A stretch of DNA of 64,000 bases, taken from the NCBI GenBank assembly GCA_947247005.1, contig OX365953.1, forward strand, positions 1,245,001 through 1,309,000, read 5' to 3'. Below are positions 1 through 13,249 of this stretch, piece by piece; the first letter of the stretch is position 1, and each line of letters begins with the position of its first letter. Both the position numbers and the translations under genes were made by a program. This DNA comes from Spisula solida (Eukaryota > Mollusca > Bivalvia > Venerida > Mactridae). A model generated the notes under the pieces. The model saw only the letters and a program-made list of their open reading frames with translations. It searched no databases and was not told the origin of the DNA.

Positions 1-718
1 AAACGAAGTCGCAATAATGTAACTTAAGCCCGTCGTACAGCAGAGTTAGTTGGTGAAGACATATTAATACACAAAGAGATATATTCGTTTATTGTTCATG
101 TTAATGGTCAGAACAGAAGAAAGAAACCTCATTGTCTGATTACTACCCTAGTATTGACCACTAACTCCGGACATATTGGACATTGTAATTGGTTTAATTA
201 AATATTTACCATACAATATGACCACGGTCTAATTGGACAATTGAAAATGAGTGTAATATGCTGTATGTGTACATTGGTCTGTAATGACAGTTGGAACCTA
301 AGATCAATCAAGTCGTATGTAAACGAGGTGTCTGTGCGTGCGGGTAATTTTAAACCAACATTTTCTCACGACTTACAGAACATAACAGAATATAACAGAA
401 CACAACAGAACATAACAGTACAAAGCTGACCAGAAAACAATTGAACATGAATGGGAATCAAAACTACGTCTACACAACTTCAGACTTTGTTCGAATCCTG
501 TTGATTTTATAACCAGCGTTGCTTCTCAAGACTAATACAACAATTGGTAGGTGAACAAAAAATTCTTGAGTATACGAAAGAAATGAAATAAAAAAGGGGA
601 TGTTACAAAAACAACTTGTAGGTATACCTGTTCGTTTTGGTGTTTATAAAAGAGATACATAAATATACGAAAGAAATGAAATAAAACAGGGGATGTTACA
701 AAATTAACTCATATTTAC
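1..718. other. T-box intron, with duplicated exon-border fragment
   Basis: Part of the intron downstream of the 719-865 exon. No further T-box exon is visible on the minus strand here. An (AACAGAACAT)-like simple repeat sits at about 379-420. Positions 571-641 repeat 664-732 (see findings). Confidence 0.6.
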
Positions 719-732
719 CTGTTCGTTTTGGT
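571..732. repeat. Imperfect tandem duplication spanning an exon end (~93-bp period)
   Basis: The block beginning tatacgaaagaaatgaaata occurs at 571 and 664. Each copy runs through a ggatgttaca stretch to a cctgttcgttttggt end. The right-hand copy contains the last 14 bases of the T-box exon and its donor. The left-hand copy is a second exon-end/donor look-alike inside the intron. Confidence 0.85.
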
Positions 733-865
733 ATGCTGTGACAGCAATAAATGTTGTTTCATCAAATGCGTATGTATTAAAGGAGGTCCACCTCATACTG
801 AAGATATCGTTAGCTTGCACAATATGAACACGAGGTTGATATTTGTGCATCGAATTCAATATTAT
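719..865 (-). CDS. tbx6/16-like: T-box gene, exon with the SMHKYQPR motif
   Basis: An exon of 49 codons with no start codon of its own, found by reading the minus strand for the next T-box segment. The acceptor is ttttcag at 866 and the donor GTAAATATG at 718. It encodes [22 protein letters not shown] and then [11 protein letters not shown]. Both ends are phase 0, matching the upstream exon. MHKYQPR and AVTAYQN are diagnostic of the family. The following exon is not in the window. Confidence 0.93.
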
Positions 866-3800
866 CTGAAAATACATAAAATGTAAAAATGTTTAAAATG
901 TTATAAGATTTAAAATATATCTTTTACATGTACTATGTAAATGATTAAAGGTTTTTCAAATGCCGATTATACCAATTAAACTGTAAACTTATATAATCCA
1001 CATAAAATAATACATTGTATCCCAAATAAGGGATCACAATAATATTTGTAACAAAATCACCCTGGCTAAATTTTCACTTGAAATAAGAATAGGGTCGAAA
1101 TATTGAGATGTACTTATTAGAGTGATTTAGCAACAAATATTTAAGATACAGGTTATATTGTTTTTTTAATATTTAGCCTGACTAGGGCTTTTTGTAAAAG
1201 AATAATAAAATATTTAATACTGAGCTTTGATAAGAAGAGAACAAATCTCAATGCGATTTTTAAAACACCTACATATTTAGTGAATATTCTAAAAGTAACA
1301 TTCTCGAAAAACAATATACATGTAGAATGTTTTAGACATTTTGATGAAGCACAAATGAAATCACGTGCGTTTCAAAAATAAAATATCTGGGCCAATTTTT
1401 TTAACCAAATATTAATGATCTAAATAAAACATAAATATTACAATTTTTATTTGTATTGATGCGACGAAAATAAACTATAAAACATATAAATGATACATGT
1501 TTTGTATTGTTATTTTTTTTAGAATATTATGTATTCGGAAGCTATGATTAGTTTTGTTACACGTGACGTTTTTTTATTTCAGATTCAGATGCAATTTATC
1601 ATATTAATAAAAAGCATGCTTGTATTATTCGTGTTTTTCGTGGGATGGAAGTTAGAATAATACGCGAACATACATCATACGACGGCTTTTTTTCGCGTTT
1701 TATCACGGTTCACAAAGGAAGAAAGGCTTGCGACCAGCGTTATTATGAAATAAAACAAAACTTTGGAATATGATAGATGATAATGCTGTCTTTGATTTTT
1801 CGTGGACATCTGTTCCAAGAATTAACCGTTACTCTAACATCGGGGCAGGTCCAGATTTGCCGGAATATGTTCTAGTTTCATTTTACCGAAGAAATTAAGA
1901 AGGATGTCTTCTGATTGTTCGGGCCTGCCAAGGGCGAATCTAGCCTGTAATTATAACGGTTTCGATTGCCAAGAAGAAAGGGGTGGGAGGGGTAAAGTTT
2001 CGACGGAATGACAAAGCGACCGTCTTCTGCTAATAGTCGATAAATCAAAACAGTTTTTAAATCGCAGTTCGGGAAAGAAATAACATCAAAGATGGCGGAA
2101 AATGGACGGTTAGATTGAGTGGTGTATTGAATTCATATTCAATTTATTAGTAATTAACCCGTTTTACCACGATTCTGAGTCTTTGGGTTAATTAAAAGGT
2201 TAAACAAAAGAAGGCGCAATGCTTTCGGGCTGTAATGGATAACCTCGGACGACAATAACATTAGCAACTATCGAGTCGTGTGCGTTGTATCAAACTCGGT
2301 CTAGTTTCATCAAACATGAATACGGATATTGAGATATCTTAATGAAAAACAAATTGCAAAGTAATATTAAATTAATTCTGTAAGCGTTCCCAGTTTGAAT
2401 TCACGGATACACCGACATATGTGGATAATTATAACGTATCTCACGTTCTTAACTAAACTCCCAGAATACTTAGCGTGTAGTTTTTAGGGTCTTTTTACAC
2501 TGCTAATAAGACGTTTAGCACGTGGAATTTTCAAATACGGGCAAGGCGTAATGTATGCAATAGACAGAATGCGGAAGCCATGGTTACGTCGATTTCACCC
2601 CAAATAGCGGAGTCAGCATTAAGCAAGATACGGTACAAAATACACGAATACTTTAGTTTTGCCAACACGCTATCAATATTCGACCATTAATAGACCAATA
2701 AAAGGGAAACTCCATTTTAGAAAATCTTTATTTGAGAGTTTTGGTGGAAGCCGCATCGGTCGTAAAGTGAGTCGCGAAACCAGTAACATACCCCTATCAT
2801 TGTATCGCTTTACCGAGTTAACGATCCAGCTTCATTCAGCTGAACTAATTTTATTCTCAACGTAAAGGGGAACCGGTCGTCTAAAATACTGTTTAAGATG
2901 GAAACGGTTCATTGTATTGTAATTAGACAAATTAAAACGGTACTTTTATCCGACTGGTCGCGTACCCTAGAGATTCCGGATCAATTAACCCCCTAAAACC
3001 TTGGCAAGGAAAAACACTGGGTCTTTATTATGAATGAATTTTCTTTCTATTAATATGTATGGTAAGGGAATTAGTGGGCTGTTTAGTTTCCCTTCGAAGC
3101 ACGCTATCTCCAAGTAACAGTTCGTTAAGATGTCGTACAGTGTCGTTAAGGACACATTTAGCAAAATAGTTCAATATCAAACCACGAAATGGTACTAATA
3201 TAACGAAGTCAATGATAGCCAATTAAGTAAATTATTTGGAATACACGCGCGTGTACATATTAATTGAATTTATCTTTGAAATGATCTAGCGCAACAAGCT
3301 TGGTTACATGTTTGACCAACGTCACCAATGACGTCATAATTACACAACAAATGAACAAAGTTTCTAATCTTAGAGCTTTGTGTTAAAGCATTTAAAATAT
3401 ACATGTATTAATATAATCTACAATTAAATTGTTCAAATTGGAGTGTATGCTCAACTTGCTATAAAATGTGTAGATCTTATATTATTTTTAAAATTACGAT
3501 TATTGACCGGAAGTTGTCCTCATGGTCACGTGATTTGTGTGCTTCCCAGAATCCTTCGGGAATTCTTAAAGTCACAAACGACTCTGGTTTCCTGTCTCAA
3601 TTCATCAATTTATTCGGCGTTCTTCGTTTATATATTTTAATGGGCCGAGAACCGGTCCCTTGGGCCGGAAGTTTCGAATCGTCTGCGGCGATATGCCTTT
3701 CAGCACGTAAGAACCCAATTTGTGGCGGCAGGAAAAATGGCGAATAAAATGAAAAGAAACTTGATTTCAAGCGTTCAGGAGTGTCAGACTCAATAACAAG

Positions 3801-6800
3801 GGCATAGTTTAGCAAATAAATGCGTTCCTGAGACATTGATTTAGCGAGTTGGAATTATTAAGAAGTACGTAAGTGCGTGCGAAGACGCAGGAAGGGTGGA
3901 AAACAGTTATATTCCATATTTACGAAGCCACTATGGGATCACTCTGACGAATGGCTCGATCTAACATTTGTGACAATACTATATGTTTCTTAGTTTTCCC
4001 TACACAAGCGACCGATTATTTTAGTTAACCATATTGAATACGCTTTTTTGACAGATCGTTGATGTTGTGTTATTTGTCGCCTGATTGAATGTCGTCCCTG
4101 TTTGTGAAACTCACTTGTACTTCAAACAAAAGCTAAATCAATTATAGAGTCTGAAAAAAAATGATAAAAAAATGAAAAAAACTTGAATTGTATGAAAATG
4201 TTAAATAGATCTATAATAATAAAATGGATAAACTTACATGTCCATTCTGGTCAAGATTATTGTTGGTCAGTTTGAGTTTGTGGAATGTGACTGGCTGCTT
4301 GAGCCAGTGTGAGCCTGATGCTGGACTATCAGGGTGAATGTAGAGTCTTCCTGGCATATGTGGTTCGGCTTTACCGGTAACGACCCACTCGGAGTTGTGG
4401 TATTTGTACCTACAGTCGTCTAGAGGTACGATATCAACAAGTAGGATGTATTTAGAATGTGGATCCAAACCCTCTAGTCCAACCTTTAACGTTGGGAACA
4501 TCCGTCTGAAAATAAAAATGTACAATTTATTTACAAAATGTATATTAATTTAATAAGAAAGAAACAAAAAGGAAGAGTTCAAGTAAATCAATTGAAGTAA
4601 AATTTGCTTTCGTTTTACATATACGCCGGTTCACCTTCAATATCGCCTATGCCGCATTTCAACACTCGTTCGTCGGTATTTATTCCGTGAGCGTTTTGAC
4701 GATTTATTTTTATGTCACTGGACTCGGTCATGAGCAATAATTCCTTTCGATACTCAATTCTTATTTCTGGAAATGAGGCAAAGATCACTTTCGATATGTC
4801 AATAAATATCGGTCACTACAAACGTGATTTGAATAAAAAGGTCTTGAATATTTTATTATTTATTACATTTATATTATTATATATTTTATTATTATATGAT
4901 ATAATAACGCCTTGATATAAATAACAAAACTAATCAAATAACATGGAATAATAAAAGACGTCTTGTGCTAGTTTTACGCCTCAGAACCAAGTACAAAAAT
5001 AAAACTGTATAGAAATTTATTAAATATTTCCTTACAATCGATTAAAAGAATTCCGACGTAATGATTTTTTGTTACAAGTGATATGCACGTGGCTCTATTC
5101 ATATTTAAGATTTATTTGTCGGTGTGGGCGTACAAATATTTTCCGTAATTGTGACAAATTTGTCAGGCATTATATTTCATGGATACCGTTTAGCGAGACC
5201 GGAAGCACGTGTCAGCCGACGTCACGTGGGGTTTATTTGTCACAATGCACGTGTCCGCGGTTTTGCGCCTTAAGTGTGACACGCACCTTGTTAAGTCGAT
5301 TTATGACTTTATTTTCACAGTTATTTTATAAACTCAGACAAGAGGATATTGCCTGCATATCAATGCTGGTCGAACAGAAGTTTAGTTTCGTACTAAATGC
5401 GAAACCGTGGCAACAGATAGAAATATCATCGCTTTATTTTAACAATGTTTTGCAAGCATTTTGTTACCATTTACAATAAAGAAATATTATATCATTATTT
5501 ATAGCAGACTGCTCCAGAATGAGAAAATTTGTGTTTTATTGCATAATTTCAGGCGATCTATTTTTATTGATCGCATCGGCTCCTCGGGTTATTCTTACAC
5601 AAATAGATACACAATATTTAACACGTTAAGTTCACCTGGAGGGGGACCCTAGTACGAAGTCAAACATCATTGACGTTTTGATCAAAATGTCCAACAATAA
5701 TTTGTTTATCGTCTGCCGAAAGTGGTCTGAAGAGGATTTTGGTATTTTAAACATAAAAGTCTGTTGACCTTGTTGCTGTGAAAGAATGTGATAGATTTTA
5801 ATTCCGAGGCGTGAACCAGAACAACTTTCGTCCCAACACGACACGCCGACAAACGGGCCCGCGTAAAAACATCACTTAGCAACATAAATACTATTCTAAC
5901 ATAATTCAATTGTTTTCGTTATTTTGTCAAGAATTTATTTTAGTCATTAAAATTTCCTGACCAGATTATCTTAATATTATAGGTATGACTGTTTCTGGCG
6001 CATGCGCGGTGATGATTTAATCTCCGGAATACAAACATAGTGATCAAGCTTTTGTCCGACTGATTTTTCAGAACTTAACCCCGTCTGGATTCTTAATATA
6101 CGTCTGTTGATCTATTTCATGTCAATCAATTTAGGGATTTTAGGGGACAGTTTACATAATATGTCATTTATGACGTGACAGACAAATGCACGTATCTAAT
6201 CAACGTCGTCTGTCGTGCATTTAAAATTAAGTATAAAAAATATTACCATTGATTGGAATAATAAACAATTCTGATGTTAAATAGAATCTATAAATGCTTA
6301 AATTCTAACCATTTTATTTCTATTTCGATGGCCGTTTTTTATTCGAGTTTGTACTCACAATAAATAATATGTATTCTATATATAAACCGTTGTCTCATCA
6401 ATGAACAAAACGAAACTTTATTTACAGAATGATTATAAATAAAAAAAGTGTTGCAGATAAATAATGCATACCCGTATCATTACACAACGTCATATCTGTT
6501 TCCAACATTTTTTCTGTGACTTCTTAAAATAATTTAAAGGAAGCAGAAATAAAAAAATAAAATTGCCCCCGCAAGACTGTATTTCTGGTGATGCAAAACA
6601 TATTACATTGTACATGTAATGTCTTTATTGATTTAATCATAAAATAAATATAATTCACACAGTAATTGACTATCATTACTACAAATTTTAATTTTACAAA
6701 TTCCACAAATTTTTAATCTTAATTACAAAAGAAACATTTTTGGACTTTAAAATTCATGATTTTGTCCTTTGAAAAAAACACCACCAACAAGTAATTAACA

Positions 6801-9800
6801 TTCAATGTAACAAATGATTTTCACGATAACAACAAAACGTTTATTTTTTTTTATTTGATCGCACTTTTTATCGCACTTTTTATCTGAACGTATTTATGAG
6901 AAATCTTGGAAGATCTTCACAGAGGAGGTGCGAAGTATTCCAACTATCTTGTCAATATCTACAAATGTTAAATTCCCGCCTATTGTTGATCTGATCTGAT
7001 ACAATTTAATGTTATCATTCAACAAGATTAGCGATATTTTCATCTTTTATTAGTCGAGTGATTTGTTACGTGATTTTAAGCAGTGTCCACGGGCCAAATT
7101 TTCTAGTTTTCTAAAGCGATACATTTTGGATAGCAATTTCGAATTATTTGTCCTTAATTTCGATTTTTATCGCCTATTAACTATCATTGAACCATTGTTG
7201 TTTCGAGCGAACCAGAAGATAAAATTGTAAACAGTTCGTTTACAAGTTATTATTCTTGTAGAAACCCAGATAACGCCGCCAGCTATGTATTTACATTTTA
7301 CAGAAAAAATGTTTTAAAGAATCGATTTCAAACGCAAATAAAACAATTTTGAGCAGTTTATGACTTAAATAGCAAAAGTAACAGATCACATTTACCAATG
7401 TTGTTTTCCTTTTTTCTTTGTTTGTATTTACGCTTAATACATGAAACAATTTTGTGCATTTTATGACTTTAAGAAAAATAACGGAGCTAAATTGCCAATG
7501 TTGGTTTTTCTTTTTTAGGTGTTTTTGCGGTACATTTGTATAAATGATCGATGTATAAGCGGTCAGTATTCAGACAAAATGGTTACGGACATTATCCCGC
7601 TGTTTTAGATGTAATCGTCACATCCGGGGAATTGTGTCGCATCTTTACAAAATAAATGACCAAAAAACGAATTACAGCATCACGTATTAAAGTCCCTGAG
7701 CGCGCGGATAGAAATAAAATAATCCGCCCGTCCGGGGAGTCGGCAAATTATAGAGAAAGTGGTCAACTTATGTCATTTAGTCTAATTTTGCTAAAAATCT
7801 ACGATGAGCTATCCCGCCATGATGTTTCACCTATGTTGTTACGTATGCGACAGAAGCTGGCATTTCATCACGTGGCGTGTCAATTTCACAGCTCAATTTT
7901 TATCCAAAATTTGGACACGTGGTCTTTTAAATCAATCATGGCAGAAGTCACAATTCGAGACATGAGATAACATCGTAAGATGACAGACCGGGTGCAAGGC
8001 TCTGTTGTCCGTCTGTAACACTCCGTAACTCGATCAAAGCAAATTTAGAGAATAATGCGATTTTGTCTGATTAAGTGTCGTGTGCCAAAACACCTGTTTC
8101 AATCGTCGAACACGACCATTATTACCATTCTGAACTTGTAGCATTTATTTGTGATAACTACAGACTTGATGTTTGGAGTTTCACTGGACTCTGACTTTGG
8201 GTTTTATGTTTTAAAACTTTTTTATTCTAATATTTTATGGCACTATATAATAAAGAAATCTTATAAATGTGCACGTGTTTTATCATATAACTTTTTTCAT
8301 ACTATTTAAAGGCACTTTACTGAGCAGAGAAAATGTTCTTCAACATACCTCTCAAATTTCAATCGGTTTTATCAATAAGTTTCGCCAGCAGTTGATTTAT
8401 AACAATATCATCAACATGTATCTAACCTGGCGTATATGGTGGTAGACATATTTATATTAGATATATATTTGTTTCGAATGTGTACGTGTAGCAGAAGCTT
8501 TGCAGAATGAGACGCAAATATATTCATCATTGTCACGATCTAAACATGCCATAACAATCACGCATGCGTCAAAAATAAATGGTGCCAATTTTATATTTTC
8601 TAAAAATCTATTTCCATTTAAGTCTTAATATATTTAATGCTATTCTTAAACACTATTCTTGATTTACGTGTTAATATTATCAACACCGTTTCATAATTAG
8701 TATTTTATGTACATATGTCACGCCATAATTGTTTGACATTAGTGTAGACTTAAAACAACTCGGAGAAATTTATTTAAGAAAAAGGCTTTCATCATGTTAA
8801 GTAATGTTCTGTTCCGACGACAGAAAAAGAAAATAAACAATCTACAAATTAAATCTTGTCAATCATAATTTTGTTCCAGGCAGACGATAAGTCTATCGAA
8901 CAGTTTACGGCAATTTACGCTATGTCGTAAAAGAATGCTCGGTATCGTCTGATCTTTTCGCGGGTTTATTCTAATGCCAATTATTATTTTATAAAAATGC
9001 CCTAATTACTTGTGATCAAACAATTTCAAGGCGGTCTGGGAAGAGAATTTGGGACGATTATCTATTAGGCGAGAATCACGACACCTAAGTGGGTCACAAT
9101 AGAAAAAGTCTGTCGCAGACGACACCCTGTCTGGCGAGAAATGATGTTGATAGACAAACATAAGTCTGATTAGTAGTCCAAGTTTGGACTGAAAAATATA
9201 TGAGCAAAATACTTAAACTCATGCCATGTCATAAAATAAAAATTACTCATGTGACAATTAATTGACTCATATGTAAATTTATAATAAAAATAATATTTGC
9301 AGAATTTTATAAACAAAATAATATTTATTAAGATTCAGAAAAAAACAAATGGTATATTGCACTGTGTTCTTTCCTTAGGGTAATACTATGAATAATAATG
9401 ACTTTATGTATAGAGGCAACCCAGAAAGGCAAGTGTCAAATCTTCCCCGTGTATTTCTTGAAATATATGAAAACCAACTATTAAAATTTAAAACGTGACG
9501 TCCAAAAGAAATAAAGCAATAGAAATACTATGTCATTTATTTAAGAAATATTTCTCATTCATGTTAAAAGCATTGGTACGAATGGGAAATAATCAACGAA
9601 CTGTTGTAGTATTGTTTAATGTGTATTATTTTATTCAGTAAAATGCGGAAAAGTTTATACTTGATGCCTGTTTACAAAGGTGGTTACGCGACAGTCGGAA
9701 CAAGTATCCATGTACTAATAAACGAATGTGTATTAACATAGAATCAGAATAAGTTTATTTAGACTTATACAGAATAGTACATAACTATTACATGTTTAAT

Positions 9801-12800
9801 ATACTTGTACTTAATTGAAATACGCTTTTTTAAGTTACTTTTTATTATATTCTATTTACCGAATTAAAACCATGTTTTATTATCAAGAGACCTGATAGTT
9901 TTCCCACGTATCTTATATATTGTCAGTATTTATGTATACTTAGGCAACAAAAGATTGACAAATTGAATATATATTTATTAATTGTCAAGTAATAAGGGAT
10001 CCCGTCTATCCCTCTTGATCGCAAATCGGAAGTCAATCAAGACGCGTAATGTGCAATAGGATTAGACGAACCTTGGCATATCCGAATAGCATTACACTAA
10101 TTGGAGCACAATGTTGTAAGGTAATCCGGGTAACTGGATTAAACTAGGAAACATTTTTTTCTCACGCAGATAATTTTTGTTTTCTATATTTTCTAATTAT
10201 TTGCAGAATAATCTGACATTAATGTAATTATAAAAGGTAGATAAAAATTATAAATATAAAAAATATCAATTCGCACAGGTCTTGACTTTTTTGAAAATTG
10301 TATTCTTACGCCAAAAATACAAGATAATTGTAAATGCATTATAATAATTATTGTAGTTGCATTGGACTATCTAAATTTTGGAATAAAACATCAAATATTT
10401 CAAAACTGTACACTTGAATTGATGTTAAAAGTTGAAGTTAATAAGCCAAGTCCGTTTTAAAAGAAGCCAATTAATCATCGGACTAAAATACAAACCTATT
10501 TTTAAAGTTTTATTATTGTACAATGTATATGAATACCAAGTTATGGGCTTCGATATTTGACAACAGGCATTGGATATGTTTACAGTGTCATTTTGACTAT
10601 TTTAATCGCTAATTAGAATACATGTCAATCGAAGCACCCCTAGTAGAAATTAGCTCGATACCTCTGAGAAAAAAATTAATCCCGGATTTTGCTGTTCGCA
10701 CAAGCATTCATAAGCTGTGATTTGTTGATCATACACGCAGTAAAAACCTCCACCTAACGTGAGGGATGTTACACCTTCCTAATACCCGAACATGAGGGCA
10801 TGAATACATATCGAGAAAATACTTAAATACACTGACACCGTTTTTATTCATTTTCTAAGTCGCTAATCAAACCCTTTTTACGACAATCGCAAGTCGTCAT
10901 TCAAAAAGTGTGATAGGATTTAAAATGGTTGTCAGTGGAACGAGGGTGACTTATTAGAGGTACCCAGAAACCTGTGGGAAATCTCGCACCAAACTATGGC
11001 ATTAATAATACTATATGTTTATATAAGTCGCATAAATCATTAATTGTTTTCAACACCCGTAATCGAGTGACAAAAGACAATGTGTGCTTCTATACACAGA
11101 ACATATATATTGCTTTCAACGAAAATACACTGATCTTTGAATATTTGGATTAATATTTTGACAACATCGCAGAAGTTTATACAGAAAATTACTTTTTTAC
11201 ACAAAATGTTCATCGCCTCAACAAACATTGAATGGGCAATGACTTCATTAATAATAAATGATAAACGAAAATACAGACATAACAGAAGTTCGTGGGAAGA
11301 GTGTATTCAATGTGTTACTTCTGCATTAGAGTCATGCCCACACTAGTTAGGCCATATGGAGACTACCTCGCTCAGTATACTGCCACACGTGCAACAAATC
11401 TGTCCGTTGCTTACAAATTTACTCTTGTTCACTTAAACACCAAACAACATAATCTACCAGTACAAATTCAGTAGCTTTGTGATACCGCTAACTGAGATCG
11501 AACCCGATGGGAGCCGTAACCACTAGGCTACCATGTATTTATTCAGAGCCCTGTATGACCCACACACAAATCAATTAAGGGTTTGTCCTACCTTCCTGTC
11601 TTTGTAATGATCATCTCAGTACCCAGTGAGCTAAACTTCGTCCATAAGTCACGGTTCTCTAATGTGATTTTAAGGTTCTTATCCATGGCCTCTCCCTGGG
11701 CCCCTGCTAACATGCGTTTATGATCAGTATGACTCGAAAATGATGGGTATCCACCGAACTGCTGTGACTGGCTGACTGAAAGATTAGAAAAATAAATATA
11801 TTTTACCAAATGCAGATTCAAAATTATCTTAACGTCTCATTTCTTTCAATATCGCATTTGTATTAAAAAAAATAATACTTCAATGCATTTTTACAAACGG
11901 TTTGGTAAACAAGACATAACATGCGCTCCTCTGAGATTCTACATAGTATTTCATTGGTGTATTCAAATTAATGTTTACATGAGTATTTCGTCTACTTTAT
12001 ATGAAATGTTTTATTCATATGTACGTTTTACGTGTAATTTCCAAAAAAGAGAATAACTTAGAATATTGAAGAAGCTCCAGCTAGTATTATTATTGTGAAA
12101 CAATATTGAAACCTAACGCATAACAAAATAGTCATTGATTTATCATTCAAATAATTAAAGTATTGGTTTATATTTGATGTTTTTTTTTAAATATTTGAAA
12201 AATAAGAATATGAACAGAATCATACCATGGTTATAATGATTCTGTAGCACACACGCCATATTACTCTCTTCTTAATATATATTTCTTATTTCACACTCTT
12301 GATTTTACATTTTTCATAACTGTTGATTTGTTTAATTATTACTTTAATTAACAGGTCTATATATATAATCTGGGTGCACACAAAGTGCACACGTATACTC
12401 ATAATTATGTGACGTACTCAAAGACTCCACACATTACAATGTAGAGTCTAATTTGTAAGCACCATATGTCATACTGTTATTTTCGAAACAAAAATTAGAA
12501 GTGCTAATTAATAAAGCAAATTAATTTCGAATACTATTAATATTTATTTTCAGCAAATTAATTTCGAATACTATTAATATTTATTTTCTTGGCAAAGTCA
12601 TGTACTAGGTAGGCTAAAGTAGAGTTTCTGATGATATTAGGATAATTATTTACTGTTTTGCTATTTTAAAACTTTACTTCATTTTAAGTCAAGAAAAAAT
12701 CATAAACATATAAAGAATTGTTTAAACTTGTAGTTTCTTTCGAAAGACATAAAGTTTCTATTTAATCCGAGTTTCGTGGAGATTTTTGTGCCCTTGAATC

Positions 12801-13249
12801 TAATCCAGAAAGTACGAAAACTATTTAAAATATTTAAACACGATTCTGTTTAATTATAAAATTACTTGAAATTGAACTGTTTCTATTCATAGTTTTTAAT
12901 CACAGACGAGTTATGATCATCTATGGTTTAACTGTATTTCAATGAAATAACTTTCATTTAAAAACGACATGTTTTGATGTAACAACAACATATTTTACAA
13001 CATTAAGGATTTTCTATACTTACATGACGATAATCCCATTGGATCGTGAGCTGGATGCACGGGAAACCCGAACGAGTAAGCCTGAGGGGCGGGTAGCATA
13101 CCATGACCCAGGGGGAATCCCCGTGCACCACGTGATATCAAATCCTCCTCATACATGTGAGAGGTTGTGTGTGATGAACTAGAACTGTACGAGTTTGGGT
13201 TGGTACCGGAACCTCCGCCACTGTAGTTATTTCCCTGTAAGAGCAGCAT
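719..13249 (-). CDS. tbx6/16-like: T-box transcription factor, Tbx6/Tbx16 (VegT) type, partial, four exons
   Basis: Join 13249-13024, 11775-11592, 4505-4238 and 865-719 on the minus strand. All borders are GT-AG and the phases (1, 2, 0) agree, giving about 275 codons. Residues 1-110 are a low-complexity Ser/Gly/Pro-rich N-terminus. The T-box begins near residue 111 (ITLENRDLW) and runs through [23 protein letters not shown] and FHKLKLTNN to AVTAYQNEQ. The RW pair in FSMRW and the HIVQA stretch are what I know from Tbx16/VegT and Tbx6 proteins rather than Tbx2/3, Tbx4/5 or Tbx20. The last part of the T-box (the segment that normally contains LKIDNNPFAKGFR) and the C-terminus lie off the left edge. 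The family binds TCACACCT-like sites in the nucleus and patterns mesoderm or muscle. The introns are 1.2, 7.1 and 3.4 kb. The start codon is the least certain part. Confidence 0.88.
866..4237. other. T-box intron, no gene seen
   Basis: About 3.4 kb between two exons. It carries a short dispersed repeat at 1441-1495 and one perfect CRE (TGACGTCA) at 3329. The short reading frames show no recognisable protein. Confidence 0.6.
1441..1495 (+). repeat. Dispersed repeat end, copy at 27,045
   Basis: The core gacgaaaataaactataaaa is shared nearly exactly with 27,062-27,085. It contains an AATAAA-like signal and is probably the 3' end of a retroelement. The family is not identified. Confidence 0.55.
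4238..4505 (-). CDS. tbx6/16-like: T-box gene, central T-box exon
   Basis: The acceptor is ttttattttcag at 4506 and the donor GTAAGTTT at 4237. It encodes 89 residues plus the base that completes the split Arg: [30 protein letters not shown], the [20 protein letters not shown] region and [16 protein letters not shown]. These are the core DNA-binding strands of the T-box. [11 protein letters not shown] followed by KQPV is closest to Tbx16/Tbx6. DDCRY is shared with Tbx2/3, so this exon alone would be ambiguous. Confidence 0.93.
9393..9460 (-). mobile_element. 3' end of a LINE-like element, decayed
   Basis: AATAATAATGACTTTAT followed by gaggcaacccagaaaggcaag and tcttcccc is clearly related to 31,612-31,670. 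On the minus strand it reads as an ATAAAGTC end followed by a TTATT-type tail. It is short and diverged. Confidence 0.6.
11484..11538 (-). mobile_element. tRNA-like SINE head, truncated
   Basis: The minus strand reads GTAGCCTAGTGGTTACGG (A-box like) and then GGGTTCGATCTC (B-box like). The spacing is too short for an intact tRNA, so this is a relic of a tRNA-derived SINE inside the T-box intron. Confidence 0.45.
11592..11775 (-). CDS. tbx6/16-like: T-box gene, exon with start of the T-box
   Basis: The acceptor is ttctaatctttcag at 11776 and the donor GTAGGA at 11591. The exon codes a Gln/Ser/His linker and then the first T-box strand, ITLENRDLW, followed by [14 protein letters not shown]. It ends two bases into the arginine codon of the invariant RRMFP motif, and the next exon starts with the missing base. 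The intron position inside TKTGR-RMFP is typical of T-box genes. Confidence 0.9.
12519..12591. repeat. Exact ~38-bp tandem duplication
   Basis: caaattaatttcgaatacta, followed by ttaatatttattttc, occurs twice in a row in the intron between the first two coding exons. The near-identity suggests a recent duplication. Confidence 0.85.
13024..13249 (-). CDS. tbx6/16-like: T-box gene, first coding exon (N-terminal linker)
   Basis: Encodes 75 residues plus one base. It is rich in Ser (a run of five), Gly and Asn, then has aromatic/Pro patches ([18 protein letters not shown]). No domain is seen, as expected N-terminal to a T-box. The donor at 13023 is GTAAGTAT, a near-perfect consensus. Two acceptors are possible. 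One is tttacag directly before an ATG at 13249, which would make that ATG the start after a 5' UTR exon. The other is cttacag 15 bases further in, which would need an upstream coding exon. I favour the first because it supplies a start codon. The phase-1 end fits the next exon exactly. Confidence 0.75.

Larger units (their letters stand above)
4506..11591. other. Large T-box intron (7.1 kb), no gene seen
   Basis: No reading frame here resembles a known protein. It holds a decayed LINE-like 3' end near 9390-9460 and a truncated tRNA-like stretch at 11484-11538 (minus). The remainder looks like unique AT-rich intron. Confidence 0.55.

Noticed and set aside
4238..4505. Assignment to Tbx2/3 from the DDCRYK motif
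   Set aside because: Neighbouring residues ([28 protein letters not shown]) fit Tbx6/16 better than the very conserved Tbx2/3 sequence.
5069..5479. 136-codon open frame inside the T-box intron
   Set aside because: No recognisable domain, start is not ATG, and it lies in an intron on the opposite strand.
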